Source of the DNA: Antedon mediterranea
Taxonomy: Eukaryota; Echinodermata; Crinoidea; Comatulida; Antedonidae
Assembly: GCF_964355755.1 (NCBI RefSeq)
Contig: NC_092673.1
Location: 33,117,648 to 33,181,647 of the forward strand
Length of the DNA stretch: 64,000 nt
Direction: 5' to 3'
Of this stretch, positions 36,160-47,660 are shown in pieces. The notes below the pieces were generated by a model that was given only the letters and a program-made list of their open reading frames with translations, had not been told where the DNA came from and did not search any database. Within the stretch, counting starts at the first letter, position 1; each line of letters starts with the position of its first letter. The translations under genes and the position numbers were made by a program.

Positions 36160-36430
36160 TTTTTTTCTGTTTAACATGCTATTGTATTAAATACTGATAT
36201 GTATGTTTTTGTATCCTCACAGGCCAATTCAATGAGTTCCAACAGAATAACTGCTTTTTCGTCAAACAAAGGCATACAAGCCGTAAGTATAAATGTCAAT
36301 ATTTTGTTTGCAGCATGATGTAAATTGTAAAACTGCTGTTCATATTCAGTTTGAAAACTTGCACTGTTTTTTAGTTTAGTTATCGATTTGACGCGGACAG
36401 CAGCAACAGAGAAATTATTCTACCGGAATC
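36160..36430 (+). repeat. Duplicated flank block, copy 2
   Basis: ATATGTATGTTTTTGTATCC, then CACAG, ATGAGTTCCAACAGAATAACT, TCAAACAAAGGCATACAA and GTAAGTATAAATGTCAATA, then GCATGATGTAAATTGTAA. Same order as copies near 26940, 47200 and 56700. Within it an exon-like 60-bp segment is bounded by an AG acceptor and a GTAAGT donor. Confidence 0.65.
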
Positions 36431-37046
36431 TCTATTTTGCGGTTACGACGAATCAAACAAAGAGTGTTATACCTGGAAATTGTGTGTATTACCAGGGACG
36501 AGTTTTCACTCTGGTATTACACGCTCAGTTGGATGTGGTACAAGCTGCGCGTCACCAATTCCAAAGTGTATATAATATACGACATAATAGACAACCATCA
36601 TAACTACATAACATTTATTTCCAAAAAGAGTACACAAAAAATAAAAATGAATTAAAATGTTAAATTATATTCATCTGGTTTTTAAGTGATATTTCCGAAG
36701 GGTTTTTAAGTTTTAAACCAAGTTGATAAAATGTAAAATGACATTTTGTAAACTCACTAGTTCACATTCGCAAATGAAGTTGTGGAATTTCAGTCCTAAT
36801 CTACTAAAATTAATTAAAATTAGGAAATAATTACACAACTATACAATTCATTCACAAAGAAATGATGATAAAAATAGAAAAAAAAGTAGTTGCTTTAAAT
36901 CAGCTGCAAAGGCCAGCTTGTAAATATTAGTGTTTCTTAAATAACTATATTTTTTTATTGAATAATAGGTATTTTTTTATTATTACATTACATTGCTTTA
37001 TACCTAGCTATATCAATTACACTAATGGTAACCGCGAGGTTTATTC

Positions 37047-39728
37047 TTATCTTCCCAACAGTGCCTTAACCTCACCTATTTTGTCTTTATTCAGCAAACC
37101 TCGAGGAACAAAATCTAAAATCAGATCCCAACTGTCTGTATACCTCTTTAGGACAGGGTAGTTGTATCGTTGATCAAGAGTTTTGATTTTAGGGTCACTA
37201 AGACTTTTTCCCAGATTATACATCTCTATTGTGTGTGGTGAAAATGTTGTTACCTTACGGTTCTCGATATCCTTAAAAGCAGGAAGCTTTTCTGTGATTG
37301 TAGACTCAAAGCCAAATTGTCTAGTTATTTTTAGTGTGTCATACAAAAGAGAAAGGTTTGTTCGACTTATTAACCCACAACCATCTAAAAGAGCTAACAG
37401 CTCGGTTGTACTTGTAACCCTTTTCAACTCTTCAACGTCGTCTATCATTTCTATAAATAGAACTTGTAGTCTGTTAAAGAGTTTGCGTTCATCGTAATAT
37501 TGTGCAAAATCCAAAATGAGCAGGTTAAAGTCATCCTTCGAAATATCTATAAGGAAGAAAAGCAAGTTTCCAATGATATTTAATGAAGTCAGTATAATTA
37601 GCATTGTTTTCTTTCTGCTTTGCAGATCCAAAAATGTTAGCGAGCGTCCACCAACTTCTTTGTCATTATCATATCTTCTCATCATCCTGCCAATAATCTT
37701 ATTAAAATCTTTTTCTAACTTACTTTCACTTGGTTGGCTCTGATGATTCAATGACGTGCCATCTTTTTCATCCGCTTCTCTGTTAGCTAAAGAGATCAAA
37801 GTGAGAGTCTTATTGTCAAAAATATTAACTTTGACACTAAAAATATGTTGTACCGGTAATACTGTATGGTATAACAGGTCAGAAACCGTGGCCATATTTA
37901 CATATTTACAGTGAAGTACATATTTCTAGCCACACAGAACTAACTGATGACATCACCAGATCATTTTACCATTGTACTTAAAGAACTGCGGATCACCTAA
38001 TTTGTGATCATCTAAGAAAATGCCCTAAATTTACATACTGTCAAGCTATGATTGAAATAAAAATTATCAAAACATGATTGTTCAATAAATATTTAAAGAT
38101 GTATTTTCCTCCTGAAAAATATTTTTTACTTGTTTTTTTTGTTTGTTGCTTGTAAATTAACATCGAAATTACATACCATTATCAAGTAGTATGTTTTTTG
38201 GTGTTTTTCCAAGACGATTTGCAAACCTTCTTATTTTTTCTGGATCATCTGCTAATTTTTCCTCACTCTCCAGATATAGTACTGCATCCCATACATTTGG
38301 AAAGTCATATTTTGCCAATTCATAGTAAGCAGTAACTTTTCTGAATGAATCTTGGTCAATGTCTAAAATAGCTTTAAACAGCCGCTTCCGATATTTTGAC
38401 AACGTTAGTTCATTACTTTGCTGAACATTGTTGTCTCTCACATACTTTGATACAAGATCAATAGCTTTCTTGATTTCTGATAGCATGTAATCTCTAACAG
38501 CAAGTTAACATTGGTTGATGAGATTAAACCTTTTTCTTCAAGTGAATTGAGTAAGTCATTTCCATTGAAGCTTGGATTTTTAAGGACACCAATTTGTAAT
38601 AAATCAAATAGTAGGAACCGTATCCATAGGTATCTTTTACCGTCAAAGCACTCACTGAGATCAGCTTTTAGGTCTTTAAAATGTTCATCAGTTTTAGAAT
38701 CTGCCATTGTGTTGTCATCTACAAATAAAAATACAAGACCAGTTAGATTGAAAAACGATCGAGGCATACTGATTGAAACGAGAAGTGAGAAATTCACTCA
38801 TTATTTTCAGAACTTCATACATGGTGTACCGCACACGTATCAACATTTAAATATTGATTTTCGCCATGCAAACCTTCAAACAATATAATATATTAATCGA
38901 CAAATGTAGTTATAAATGTATGTAATTCAGTGCTGTGATATTTAATTGTGTAATCAAGTTACAAGCCTAATTTTTGGCTCGCAATGCAATTATTCAAAAC
39001 TTTTTTTTCAATTTTACGTTAGTTTTCTCACTTTTGTAGTAATAGTAGAAAGTACAAACTTATTTGGTATCAGTGTCTTATGCTACTTTTGTAGGCCTAC
39101 TTTTCTGGCAGCTATTGATTATTGTTTCATATCTTATAAATTTTATCTGCCTTATAAATAATAACAATAATAGTCCATTGTTTATATGCATAGCAATCAA
39201 CTAGAGTTTTTACCATTTTTATTTTTTTTAATTCCCTAAATTTTCAGGCACAACAATACATGACAATACAGCCGCCGGTGCAGCACCCTGAGGATTGCCA
39301 TGAGTGCAAAGCACTATCGAGATGGCTCTCCAAATACTGCACTAGAACATATAAGACAAACATATACACGAGATGCTCTACATAGACAAAGACCATCTTT
39401 TGAATAATTTTTTTTTATTTCGATGTCTCTCGGCAACAATTCAAAATCCAACTTTTCTTAGTTGGCATTTATAATATTAATAATGTGATGATACGCATAC
39501 CTATTAGGCCTACACAGCATATGTTTACACAGCATATGTTTTCACAGCATGTTCTAAATCAATTTTTATAGATAGTCTTTTTACAATTTTATTGGCTGTG
39601 GATGCGTGACAATGTTTTTACATATAAAAATAACTGCGGTAACTCACCTGTTTCAGTTTTAAACTGTTCGGAGTGTTGCTTTGTGGTTGGCAACTCTTTA
39701 AAAGCTATTTTTGCTTGGTCTACTTCCT
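37047..39728 (-). CDS. Three-DED protein with shared C-terminal module; frameshifted, 5' exon not found
   Basis: Exons 39728-39648, 38718-38177 and a last exon ending at 37047 agree in phase 1. The first visible exon begins in phase 1, so an upstream exon is missing. Exon 2 carries a DED (HFKDLKADL, LLNSLEEKGLISSTNVNLLL), then a one-base frame break near 38490, then a second DED-like segment (YRKRLFKAILDIDQDSF, NVWDAVLYLES). The last exon has two possible acceptors. Edge 37546 starts at ISKDDFNLLILDF. Edge 37786 adds 80 residues ending in a hydrophobic run (MLIILTSLNIIGNLLFFLI). It then encodes a third DED and the module LPAFKDI, RKVTTFSPHT, SWDLILDFVPRGLL, also found in the HEPN-DED gene. 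The break may be a real lesion or an assembly error. Type is uncertain between gene and pseudogene. Confidence 0.62.
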
Positions 39729-40956
39729 CTGTTGAAAAAAAAATGTATATTATGTAGTGCGGTATTTAGTAGCAACTTATGATCCTTTTTTACTTCCCCT
39801 TCTCCTTTAGTGCACATACACAACAACATACTAGGCACTATCATTTCTTCTAGGGTCAATCAACTGTATCAATATCACTGTTGTACAAATCATATTAAGA
39901 CACAACCTCATGAACAACCATTTTATAGTTTTTAAAAAACACTACTAAAAACCTTGTTATTCAATTCAACATGTGAACCTGTTTAAGCTTAATAAACTTT
40001 GAATGCTAACTATAGAGCCTGCACAGTTAAACTAGGTATAAATAATCAAATGAGTGCATTTATTCATTTTGTGTATATCTGTCTTTTACGTGATGAGACG
40101 AGACTTTAGTATTACCGTGAATCACAGATATACATACAAAAAAAAAGGTAACAAATCATTCCAAATAAAATACAAAAATATTTATATGATAGAGTCAGTT
40201 ACCATCCCTTTAATTCGCAATTGTTCTCAGGCCCAGAATCGTATTATTGTTTTTAAGTGATACAAAATATGAAGTAAAATATGAAGTATCACATTGTGTT
40301 TGTTTTCTTTTCATTACCTTTCTTCTCAGATTTCATGTATTATATGCATTGTATTTTGTTCGTCCCAGTTCTCAATTGACCAGTATATTATTCTATGCAC
40401 GATTTTGTGAAATTCTATGATTTATCATAATATCTAAACAAACAAACAAATATTAACGTGCACTCGAAAATGGTGTTTATAATTTATCACCGTTTTTCAG
40501 TCCATGTTGAGCATTAAAATTGTTTTTATTCATTATTCATTATAGGGCCTAGGCCTATTATATAAACTTTATTTAGACACGAGACTGATGTGCCGTACAA
40601 CTCGTTCAATCAATATTGATTGTTTTTACACAAGTTTGTGATACTGTATTACAAAAAAAAATCAATACCATATAAATACGACAGAAACGAAAAAATTGAA
40701 ATTGAAAAGAAACAAAATTACAGCAGAATCCCCTTCATCTGACACCTCTATTTAGGGTACACCATACCGGTACTTCCCGTGTAAACGGAAACCCTTATCG
40801 AAGTGTATAATTTATGGGGATTCTACTGTAATACATAATAAATCTTTTTGATTTCATTTACCTTAAAATAATAGTGATAACACACGCATTTTACATAGTA
40901 TTTAGCCATTTTAAAAGTTGGATGTACACCATCGTAGATTACCATACCATTATGTT

Positions 40957-41575
40957 TTACAATACATTTTTCAGATACGTTTTAAACAACTTAACTGAAT
41001 TTGGAAGGGTATCAACATTGAGACTATTCCATATAATTGCTCCACGATAAGACAGACTTCGTTTTTTAAAATCGGTTTTTGGCCTCGGGATGAATAGATG
41101 TGTATCACTGAGCCTTAGATTATAATTTATATCATTGTATGTAAATACATTATTTAGGTAAGGTGTGGCATTATCTGTCAAAACCTTATATATAACCATA
41201 CAGCATTCATATCTATCTTGATAAAATAAAGGTGACCAATTAATTTGTCTTAGTGCCTCACTACTAGTTGTGTCCCATGTTAGACCACACACGATTCGAA
41301 CTGTTCTGTTTTGGATAGTTTGAACTCTTTTCATTAGAGTTTGGCTACTATTTCCCCAAATTATGTTACAATAGCTCAAGTAAGGTATTACAATAGAGTT
41401 TGCAATATGTTTTAATATGTTTTGTGGAAAATAATAGCTACATCGTCTGAGCATACCCAATCCATTTAGAGCTTTACCTCGAATGTATTCAATCTGATTT
41501 TTCCATGATAAATGTTCGTCTATTATGATACCGAGATGTTTGCAATATCGAAAGCGTGGTACAACATCGTTATCT
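40957..41575 (-). mobile_element. LINE reverse-transcriptase C-terminal fragment
   Basis: A - strand frame of about 200 residues reads FRYCKHLGIIIDEHLSW, then YLSYCNIIWGNSS, VQTIQNRTVRIVCG, INWSPLFYQDRYE and GAIIWNSLNVDTLP, ending at 40957. This is the thumb/C-terminal part common to many LINE RTs. There is no upstream RT core, so it is a 5'-truncated dead copy. It lies upstream of the three-DED gene and may have disturbed its first exons. Confidence 0.85.
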
Positions 41576-42075
41576 ATATTAACTTAACTGAACTATAGTT
41601 ATTTAATTGGATTCAGTGGATCACATATATACCATAACCCATCAATTTATAATCAATTAAGATCATCATGTTTCAGGTCATTGAACAGAAAATTTTGTCA
41701 ATTGCTTTTTGTTTTTCATAACCTGAATGAAAAATAACAATAAATCTAATCCTAACCGAGGTGGTTGCATTAGGTGAAAAGTAATCATTATTAACGGTGA
41801 AAATACCATATCTGTCATTATTAGTCAATATAGTAATATAATAATATAATAATATTCTAATCTTTCCTTTTTTTTTAAATGGCTTTCAACATGCATAATG
41901 GATGTGGAAGTTTATCGTTTTTACATCAATAAGAAGCTGACATTACAAATCCGGACAAAGAGCAATTTTAGTAGGCCACCACTGATCCTTCTCGCTTATT
42001 TTCCCTTCCCGCCACAAGGAAGAATGTTAAGCTTAATCCTGGAATATTAATAAACAAATAAAATACCAGGCTCAC

Positions 42076-42210
42076 ACTTACCAAATCACTTCACCAAAAA
42101 TAAAGGACGTGATAAACAAGGATTATATCAGCTATACCAGTTTTACACGAACACAACCAATATGGCGCTTGGTCGATGTATAGGTGTGACTCAATCCATT
42201 GACTATTATA
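42076..42210 (-). promoter_or_regulatory. Conserved promoter/first-exon copy, candidate for the three-DED gene
   Basis: ACCAATATGGCGCTT, AGGTGTGACTCAATCC and the GTAAGT-type donor (exon edge 42082 on -) match the HEPN-DED promoter closely over more than 300 bp. AP-1 consensus TGACTCA at 42187. The next coding exon on this strand is at 39728. Confidence 0.5.
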
Positions 42211-42546
42211 TGCAACGCAGCGAATGCAGGCTATAAATGGAAACATTACGTTATATTTAAAATTCTTTTAAAGTGATACCTTTCTTTCTTCCCAAATTCC
42301 CTTTGTATTATATGCATTGTATTTTGTTCTTTGCAGTTCTTTAAACGCTAACAAGCAGTACTTGGTACTCGGCCAGCATATAATCACCGGTGATATGATA
42401 ATAATAATCTATATATAAATTTACGTAAGGGCAAAATTCGGTAAATCGCGCGTTATTTCTAGAATGTTTACTCGATGGTATATAAAGTTGGTTCGTACTT
42501 TTGGTACTGATTTTAACCGCCTGATGTAACCCTGTTTACTAATTAA

Positions 42547-43335
42547 ATTGAGTTCGATAATTAGTTATTGACGATTAAAACGAATTTAGGTTCAACGATT
42601 TGCCCCAAATAGGGGTGTTTTCCGATTGTGGTATACACTGTCTAATGGATGTCCATCTTGAAAAATACCCGCCACAAAAATTCGAGGAGGCTTCGCATTT
42701 TCCTATCTCCTCCTACGATAATTGTTTTTAATAGCTGAAAACCGGTTGAACAGCTCGAGTACAGTATCATAATGTTGAAGACAGGCCGATTTTCTTTAAA
42801 AAATACTATTTTGATAGATTTAATATACGTTTATGCAAATGTATTGATTTGAAATGAATGGAACATTCCAATCTCTCTGTTCCACAAGTGTCTATTCCCT
42901 CAGGCGTCGTAAAGGCAAGTACTGTATACCATGGAGGTCCATGTGTATACTCATAACAGAAATTCGATCCATTTTTTTTCAATCTGTGCTGCAGAGGTTG
43001 GATATAGATTTTTTTTAACGGATAATGAGCTAGCGTTTTCAGTCGCCGTATATTATGTACAAATCTTTATTATTGCAGTTAAACCACCCACGTGACATCA
43101 TCACCCTTCCCTCACTGGCATGAGTAGCGTTGTAAAGCCAGTAGAGGATAGGCCTACGGTGCATCACATGCCCTAAACGCAGAACAACTTTGGTGGGTAG
43201 GGTTAGGAACCAACTTAAGTATGAATTGGCTCTAAGAAACAATTGAAAACCATTAGGCCTATTAATTAAGTTGAGTTAGATAATTTAATATTTATTGACG
43301 ATTAAATCGAATTTATGATTTGCCACGAATAGGGG
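42547..43335. repeat. Direct repeat pair flanking 650 bp
   Basis: A block with GAGTT(C/A)GATAAT, TTATTGACGATTAAA, CGAATTTA, GATTTGCC and AATAGGGGTG occurs at about 42547-42620 and 43270-43335, same orientation. The intervening sequence is unassigned. Confidence 0.5.
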
Positions 43336-43604
43336 TGGTTTTCACAAATTGTTTTACATTATATAAACATATTATACACGTCGTAGTGATGTATCGTTAC
43401 ATGTACTATGCTATTTCAATCGACTAGGACGGTGATAGTTTTAACAAAGTATTACATCGCAATGTTTTACTGTGTTTAGTGGTATATTATTTGTAAAACA
43501 TGAAAACAATTAATATTTCGTTACTACATGGATAAAGAATATATTTAAAAATTGTTCCTCTTTGCACCCATCCTCTTTCCCATCTCTCAACCCTAACGTT
43601 ACAT

Positions 43605-44358
43605 ACAAAACACAAATTAAGTTTGTTTAAATTTGACTTAAACAATTGGTCTCATTTTGTGACAAGTTTCTCTTTCGGAAGTAATTCCCAGGGTGCTAAT
43701 TTTAGTTCAGTACATAAATCACAGTGTCTATTTATTCGTTCCTGTAAACGACATGTATTATTGTCCTGCGGTACGTACATTTGAAATCGCCAGTTTTTTA
43801 ACGCTGAAATTATTATGTATTCGAGAACCATCTGTGGGCACGACCTAGATGGTACACAAAACACAAATTAAGTTTGTTTAAATTTGACTTAAACAATTGG
43901 TCTCATTTTGTGACAAGTTTCTCTTTCGGAAGTAATTCCCAGGGTGCTAATTTTAGTTCAGTACATAAATCACAGTGTCTATTTATTCGTTCCTGTAAAC
44001 GACATGTATTATTGTCCTGCGGTACGTACATTTGAAATCGCCAGTTTTTTAACGCTGAAATTATTATGTATTCGAGAACCATCTGTGGGCACGACCTAGA
44101 TGGTACACAAAACACAAATTAAGTTTGTTTAAATTTGACTTAAACAATTGGTCTCATTTTGTGACAAGTTTCTCTTTCGGAAGTAATTCCCAGGGTGCTA
44201 ATTTTAGTTCAGTACATAAATCACAGTGTCTATTTATTCGTTCCTGTAAACGACATGTATTATTGTCCTGCGGTACGTACATTTGAAATCGCCAGTTTTT
44301 TAACGCTGAAATTATTATGTATTCGAGAACCATCTGTGGGCACGACCTAGATGGTACG
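43605..44358. repeat. Three tandem copies of a 251-bp unit
   Basis: CACAAATTAAGTTTGTTTAA begins at 43611, 43862 and 44113, exactly 251 bp apart. By eye the three units are identical, so the amplification is very recent or under homogenisation. Each carries the same 60-70 residue - strand frame, without recognisable domain. The last unit runs into a GC-rich palindrome. Confidence 0.9.
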
Positions 44359-44383
44359 CGAGCGAAGCGAGCGTACCATCTAG
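44347..44383. repeat. Palindrome CTAGATGGTACGC
   Basis: CTAGATGGTACGC at 44347-44359 is perfectly inverted at 44371-44383, with AG/CG-rich loop GAGCGAAGCGA. The left half is also the end of every 251-bp unit. Possible terminal structure of the amplified element. Confidence 0.8.
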
Positions 44384-44394
44384 TAATAATAATT

Positions 44395-44620
44395 GTTCTT
44401 ATAGGCCTACAGCGCTTAATGCATAATTAATTAATTAATTAATGCGCTTCTCATTATTACCTAGGTAATTTTTAATGTTTGTTATCCAACACGAAGGGGA
44501 ACAATGGAATATATAATAAAAGTGTCTTGCATGAGGATGCAAGCAATGCGATGAGAGTTGGATTCGAACTCACGATCTCACGATCAGTAATCAAATGTCA
44601 AACGCACTGCACCACACGCC
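44395..44620 (-). repeat. tRNA-derived SINE
   Basis: On the - strand from 44620: GGCGTGTGGTGCAGTGCG (A-box-like), then GTGAGTTCGAATCC (B box), in the spacing of a tRNA gene. The anticodon arm is degenerate. A unique body follows with CATCCTCATGCAAGACA and AGCGCTGTAGGCCTA. Not a functional tRNA. Confidence 0.65.
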
Positions 44621-44944
44621 AATACCATAATATACAGATATATTCTATCTGATGTTATGCAATGTATTATAATATTCGCTTAATGCACAATGTTTCTAAG
44701 AGTTCTATAACAACAAAAAAATATATATATATATATTATGGAAAAGTATACTTCATATCAAGCGTCAACTTCCTATATCATAAAACTGGCGTACACTACA
44801 ATAATGTACAGTAGGATAACGCGAAAATAGTCCAAATCAATTTATAATCAATTTAGGCCTAGAGCACCGTGATTTAGGCCTGCAAACAACTTTATGTATC
44901 GCGCAATTGCTTTTTGTTCTTCATACCCTAATGTGAAATAGTAC

Positions 44945-45290
44945 TAAATCAATCACTTTTTTGTCAACTCCCAATACTTTCAAGATGCTTTATCAAATTA
45001 ATAATAAACTCATGTCAAGATTGTTTATATCAGCGTTTCCGTCTGATGGGAATAACAACTCGAATTGATCATTCTCTCTGATTTACCTTTTATTTTGAAC
45101 ACTTTTTTTTATAAATATGTGAAATTGACTCTCGTGTAGGCCATATTCAGATGATGCATGTGTAAAGAAGAACTCTGTCATTGCCTTTGTACCTTCGTCA
45201 ACTAGCAAACCTTTCTTTAGAAGTCTAATGATAAACTTAAATACTAATATTAAATTGAGTCTAAAAAAAATCATAACGTAATGTATTCAA
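44945..45290 (-). pseudogene. Decayed HEPN (DZIP3-like) exon
   Basis: The - strand frame contains VDEGTKAMTEFFFTHAS and GLHESQFHIFIKK, matching the start of the HEPN domain in the NLR genes. After a break it continues with LFPSDGNADINNLDMSLL, then jumps to a LGVDKK-like end. The central part with the Rx4H motif is deleted, and stops interrupt the rest. Lies 0.9 kb downstream of a promoter copy at 46160-46290. Confidence 0.75.
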
Positions 45291-46159
45291 TTTTGTATAG
45301 GCCTACCTATCTTTCATGGGATAACACTTTCAGTATACAGTAATGATTAAAATTCCAAAGAAAATACAAAACAAATATATACACTATATAAAGACAGAGC
45401 CTTTTATTTGCAATTTTCCAAATCAGACCCATCATTTTATTAGTATTAAAAATAATGCTAAGTCTATACTTAAATAATATTTCAAGTATATTAATAAATC
45501 GTCTTTACGTTCATACTCATCACCATTCCTGTGGGTTGCCATTAATATAGTTTTCGTCATTACATTAAATGGTGTCATGTAGGATTTTTAAAATGTACTA
45601 ATTATCTGTAATTGTCCGTTCCCAGCCAAAATATTACTAGTACCAACCTGGGGCCGGTGATATGTATGTGCCCATTTCTAGAATTGTCTGATGAGTCTGT
45701 ATTCATGTTGATAAACACAAAGGCTAGACTTTCAACGCACCCCAGTCTTGCTTCATGCCCGCTCAGATTAGATATAATTAGACAAAGCCCAATTTTTAGG
45801 TTTGTGGATGCTTTTTATCCGACTGCAATTCTAAATATCGTATCCAGCCCTAACCGAGATGGTGCTTAGGTATAAATAAAATATACAAAATATATTTACC
45901 AAATTAATAGTCAATATAAAGTTACCTAATAATCCAATCTTTCCTTTTCTGAAATTGCTTCTACCCCTAATTGGACGTTTATCGTTTCTACATCAAAGAA
46001 TCGGAAATTCCGTATCCGGACAAAGAGAATTTTTTTAGTAGGCCATCCCTGATCCGTCTCGCTTACTTTCCCTTCCCGCAAATAGCAATAATGTTTTTTC
46101 TTAATCCTCCAATATTAATCAACAAATCAAATACCGATCTTTTCGTTGTTATTATTAAC

Positions 46160-46290
46160 ACTTACCAAATCACTTTTGGTCTTATTTCATCGGAATAGAA
46201 ACCGTTATAAACGTCGTATTATGTCTATTCTGTGTTCACACTAACTCTACCAATATGGCGCTTCGAAGGTGTGACTAAATACGTCATAAT
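46160..46290 (-). promoter_or_regulatory. Conserved promoter/first-exon copy upstream of decayed HEPN exon
   Basis: TACCAATATGGCGCTTCG followed by AAGGTGTGACTAAAT; the AP-1 word has one substitution (TGACTAA). The GTAAGT donor on the - strand (edge 46166) is kept. Confidence 0.5.
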
Positions 46291-47089
46291 TCGTTGACTA
46301 TAATGGTGTGACCCAGTGAATGTAAGAGTTGTTTGTTTGTTATCTATAATTAGAAACATTACGTTATATCAAAATTTCCAAATTCAAATCCTTGATTGTG
46401 CGTATCACCTATTGTGTTTTATATTCGTGACCTTTCTTTCTTCCCAAATTTTCTTTGTATTATTCTTGTATTTTGTTCGTCGTAGTTCTTTAAAGCGGTA
46501 AAAGCAGTCTAAATCTCACTCGGCCAGTACTGTATACTGATTTTATGTAAATGTTTTATAATATAGTCTCGTCACTTAACTACGCACGATGTTGTGAAAT
46601 TCTATGATTTATCTAAAACCAAATGTCGTATAGGGCCTACCACAATACGTAGGTTACGTGCGATAGGCCTATGGTAAAAATCAATTTCTAATCAATTCAG
46701 ATTTTAGACCACCGTGATTCAGACTATGTTGAAAAGTTTCACCAAAAAAAAAATAGTTTTTGTTCTTCATACCCTGAATGTGAAATAATGACTTATGTGC
46801 AAGACGAAAATGCGCTGAAAATTGGCAATGCCAATAAATCCACTATAGTTAGCTTCTCGCAATAAAACATCACCCCTTATTGTTTACATATGGAAGGTAT
46901 GAGTTTTAGCTATGAATTCATGAACAATTTTGACCTATCGAATGTTAGGAGGTCATCATGACCATCTAATTGTTTACAGGTTAGATATTCATCTCTTTCG
47001 TTAGACCTAGTTCAGCATATTCATAACGCATCATCTTGTGTTGGATTAATCATTATTGTTTCAAATGTATTGTTGCAAAATTCTTTCTC

Positions 47090-47420
47090 TCTTATGTTAA
47101 CATGCTATTGTATACTTGTAATACTTATGTATGTTTTTTTTTTCAGTATCTCCTCTTGGTACATAGAGTAATAACAGGAGCGTTAGCCTTGAGCCCAATC
47201 AGAATAACTGCTCCCATTTTGTCGAACAAGGCATACAACACAGTAAGTATAAATCTCCATATTTTGTAATATATGTAAACTTAATTGTAAAACTACTGTT
47301 GAAGTTAAAGTTGATGTTGAACCTTACACTATTTTGATAGTAGTTAATTACTTCGACACAGAAAGCAGTAATAGAGAAAACATTCAACCGGAGCACTATT
47401 GCCTCTTTTTTCACACAGAT
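47090..47420 (+). repeat. Duplicated flank block, copy 3
   Basis: ATGTATG then a poly-T/CAG acceptor, AGCCCAATCAGAATAACTGC, TTTTGTCGAACAAGGCATAC, GTAAGTATAAATCTCCATAT, and GCAGTAATAGAGAAAACATT, in the common order. The following 47500-47640 matches the 3' UTR-like blocks at 31.8 and 36.6 kb. Confidence 0.6.
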
Positions 47421-47660
47421 ACTCAAACCAGACAAAGCCTGTTTTAAATACAGTTTATGTGGAAATATTATATATGCCTATTCTATTATTATAATTATTA
47501 TTACACTTTTCATTTCACGTCTTTGCATGTCGTACACTTCCGCGTCGCCAGTTTGCAAACGTATAACGTATATGACACAAAAACAACAAACAATTGTAAT
47601 TACAAAACATTTATTCCCAAACAAACCAAAATTAAAATAAACAAGGCCATATAGATGGCT

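Larger units (their letters stand above)
34191..37046. other. Spacer between the HEPN-DED gene and the three-DED gene
   Basis: Contains the 5' UTR intron and promoter of the HEPN-DED gene, a SINE copy, the duplicated flank block copy 2, and the 3' UTR-like block of the three-DED gene with TTTATT at 36614 and at 37040. Otherwise nothing recognised. Confidence 0.5.
39729..44944. other. Repeat-rich spacer with orphan promoter copy
   Basis: Between the three-DED gene and the decayed HEPN exon. Holds the LINE fragment at 40957-41575, a copy of the conserved promoter at 42076-42210, a 251-bp triple repeat and a SINE. Sequence at 40050-40260 resembles 45350-45440, upstream of the decayed HEPN exon, so a HEPN exon may have been lost just 3' of it (39.75-40.05 kb). 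Confidence 0.45.

Noticed and set aside
43652-44115. Two identical 70-residue frames on the - strand
   Set aside because: They are translations of the 251-bp tandem repeat; no domain, no splice support, and the frame is copied with the unit.
7362-44358. CRISPR-like spacing in short tandem arrays
   Set aside because: The genome is eukaryotic, repeats are directly adjacent or degenerate, there are no unique spacers and no cas genes.
44395-44620. Possible tRNA gene on the - strand
   Set aside because: A- and B-box words are present but the anticodon arm and acceptor pairing are not, and a second truncated copy exists; a tRNA-derived SINE fits better.
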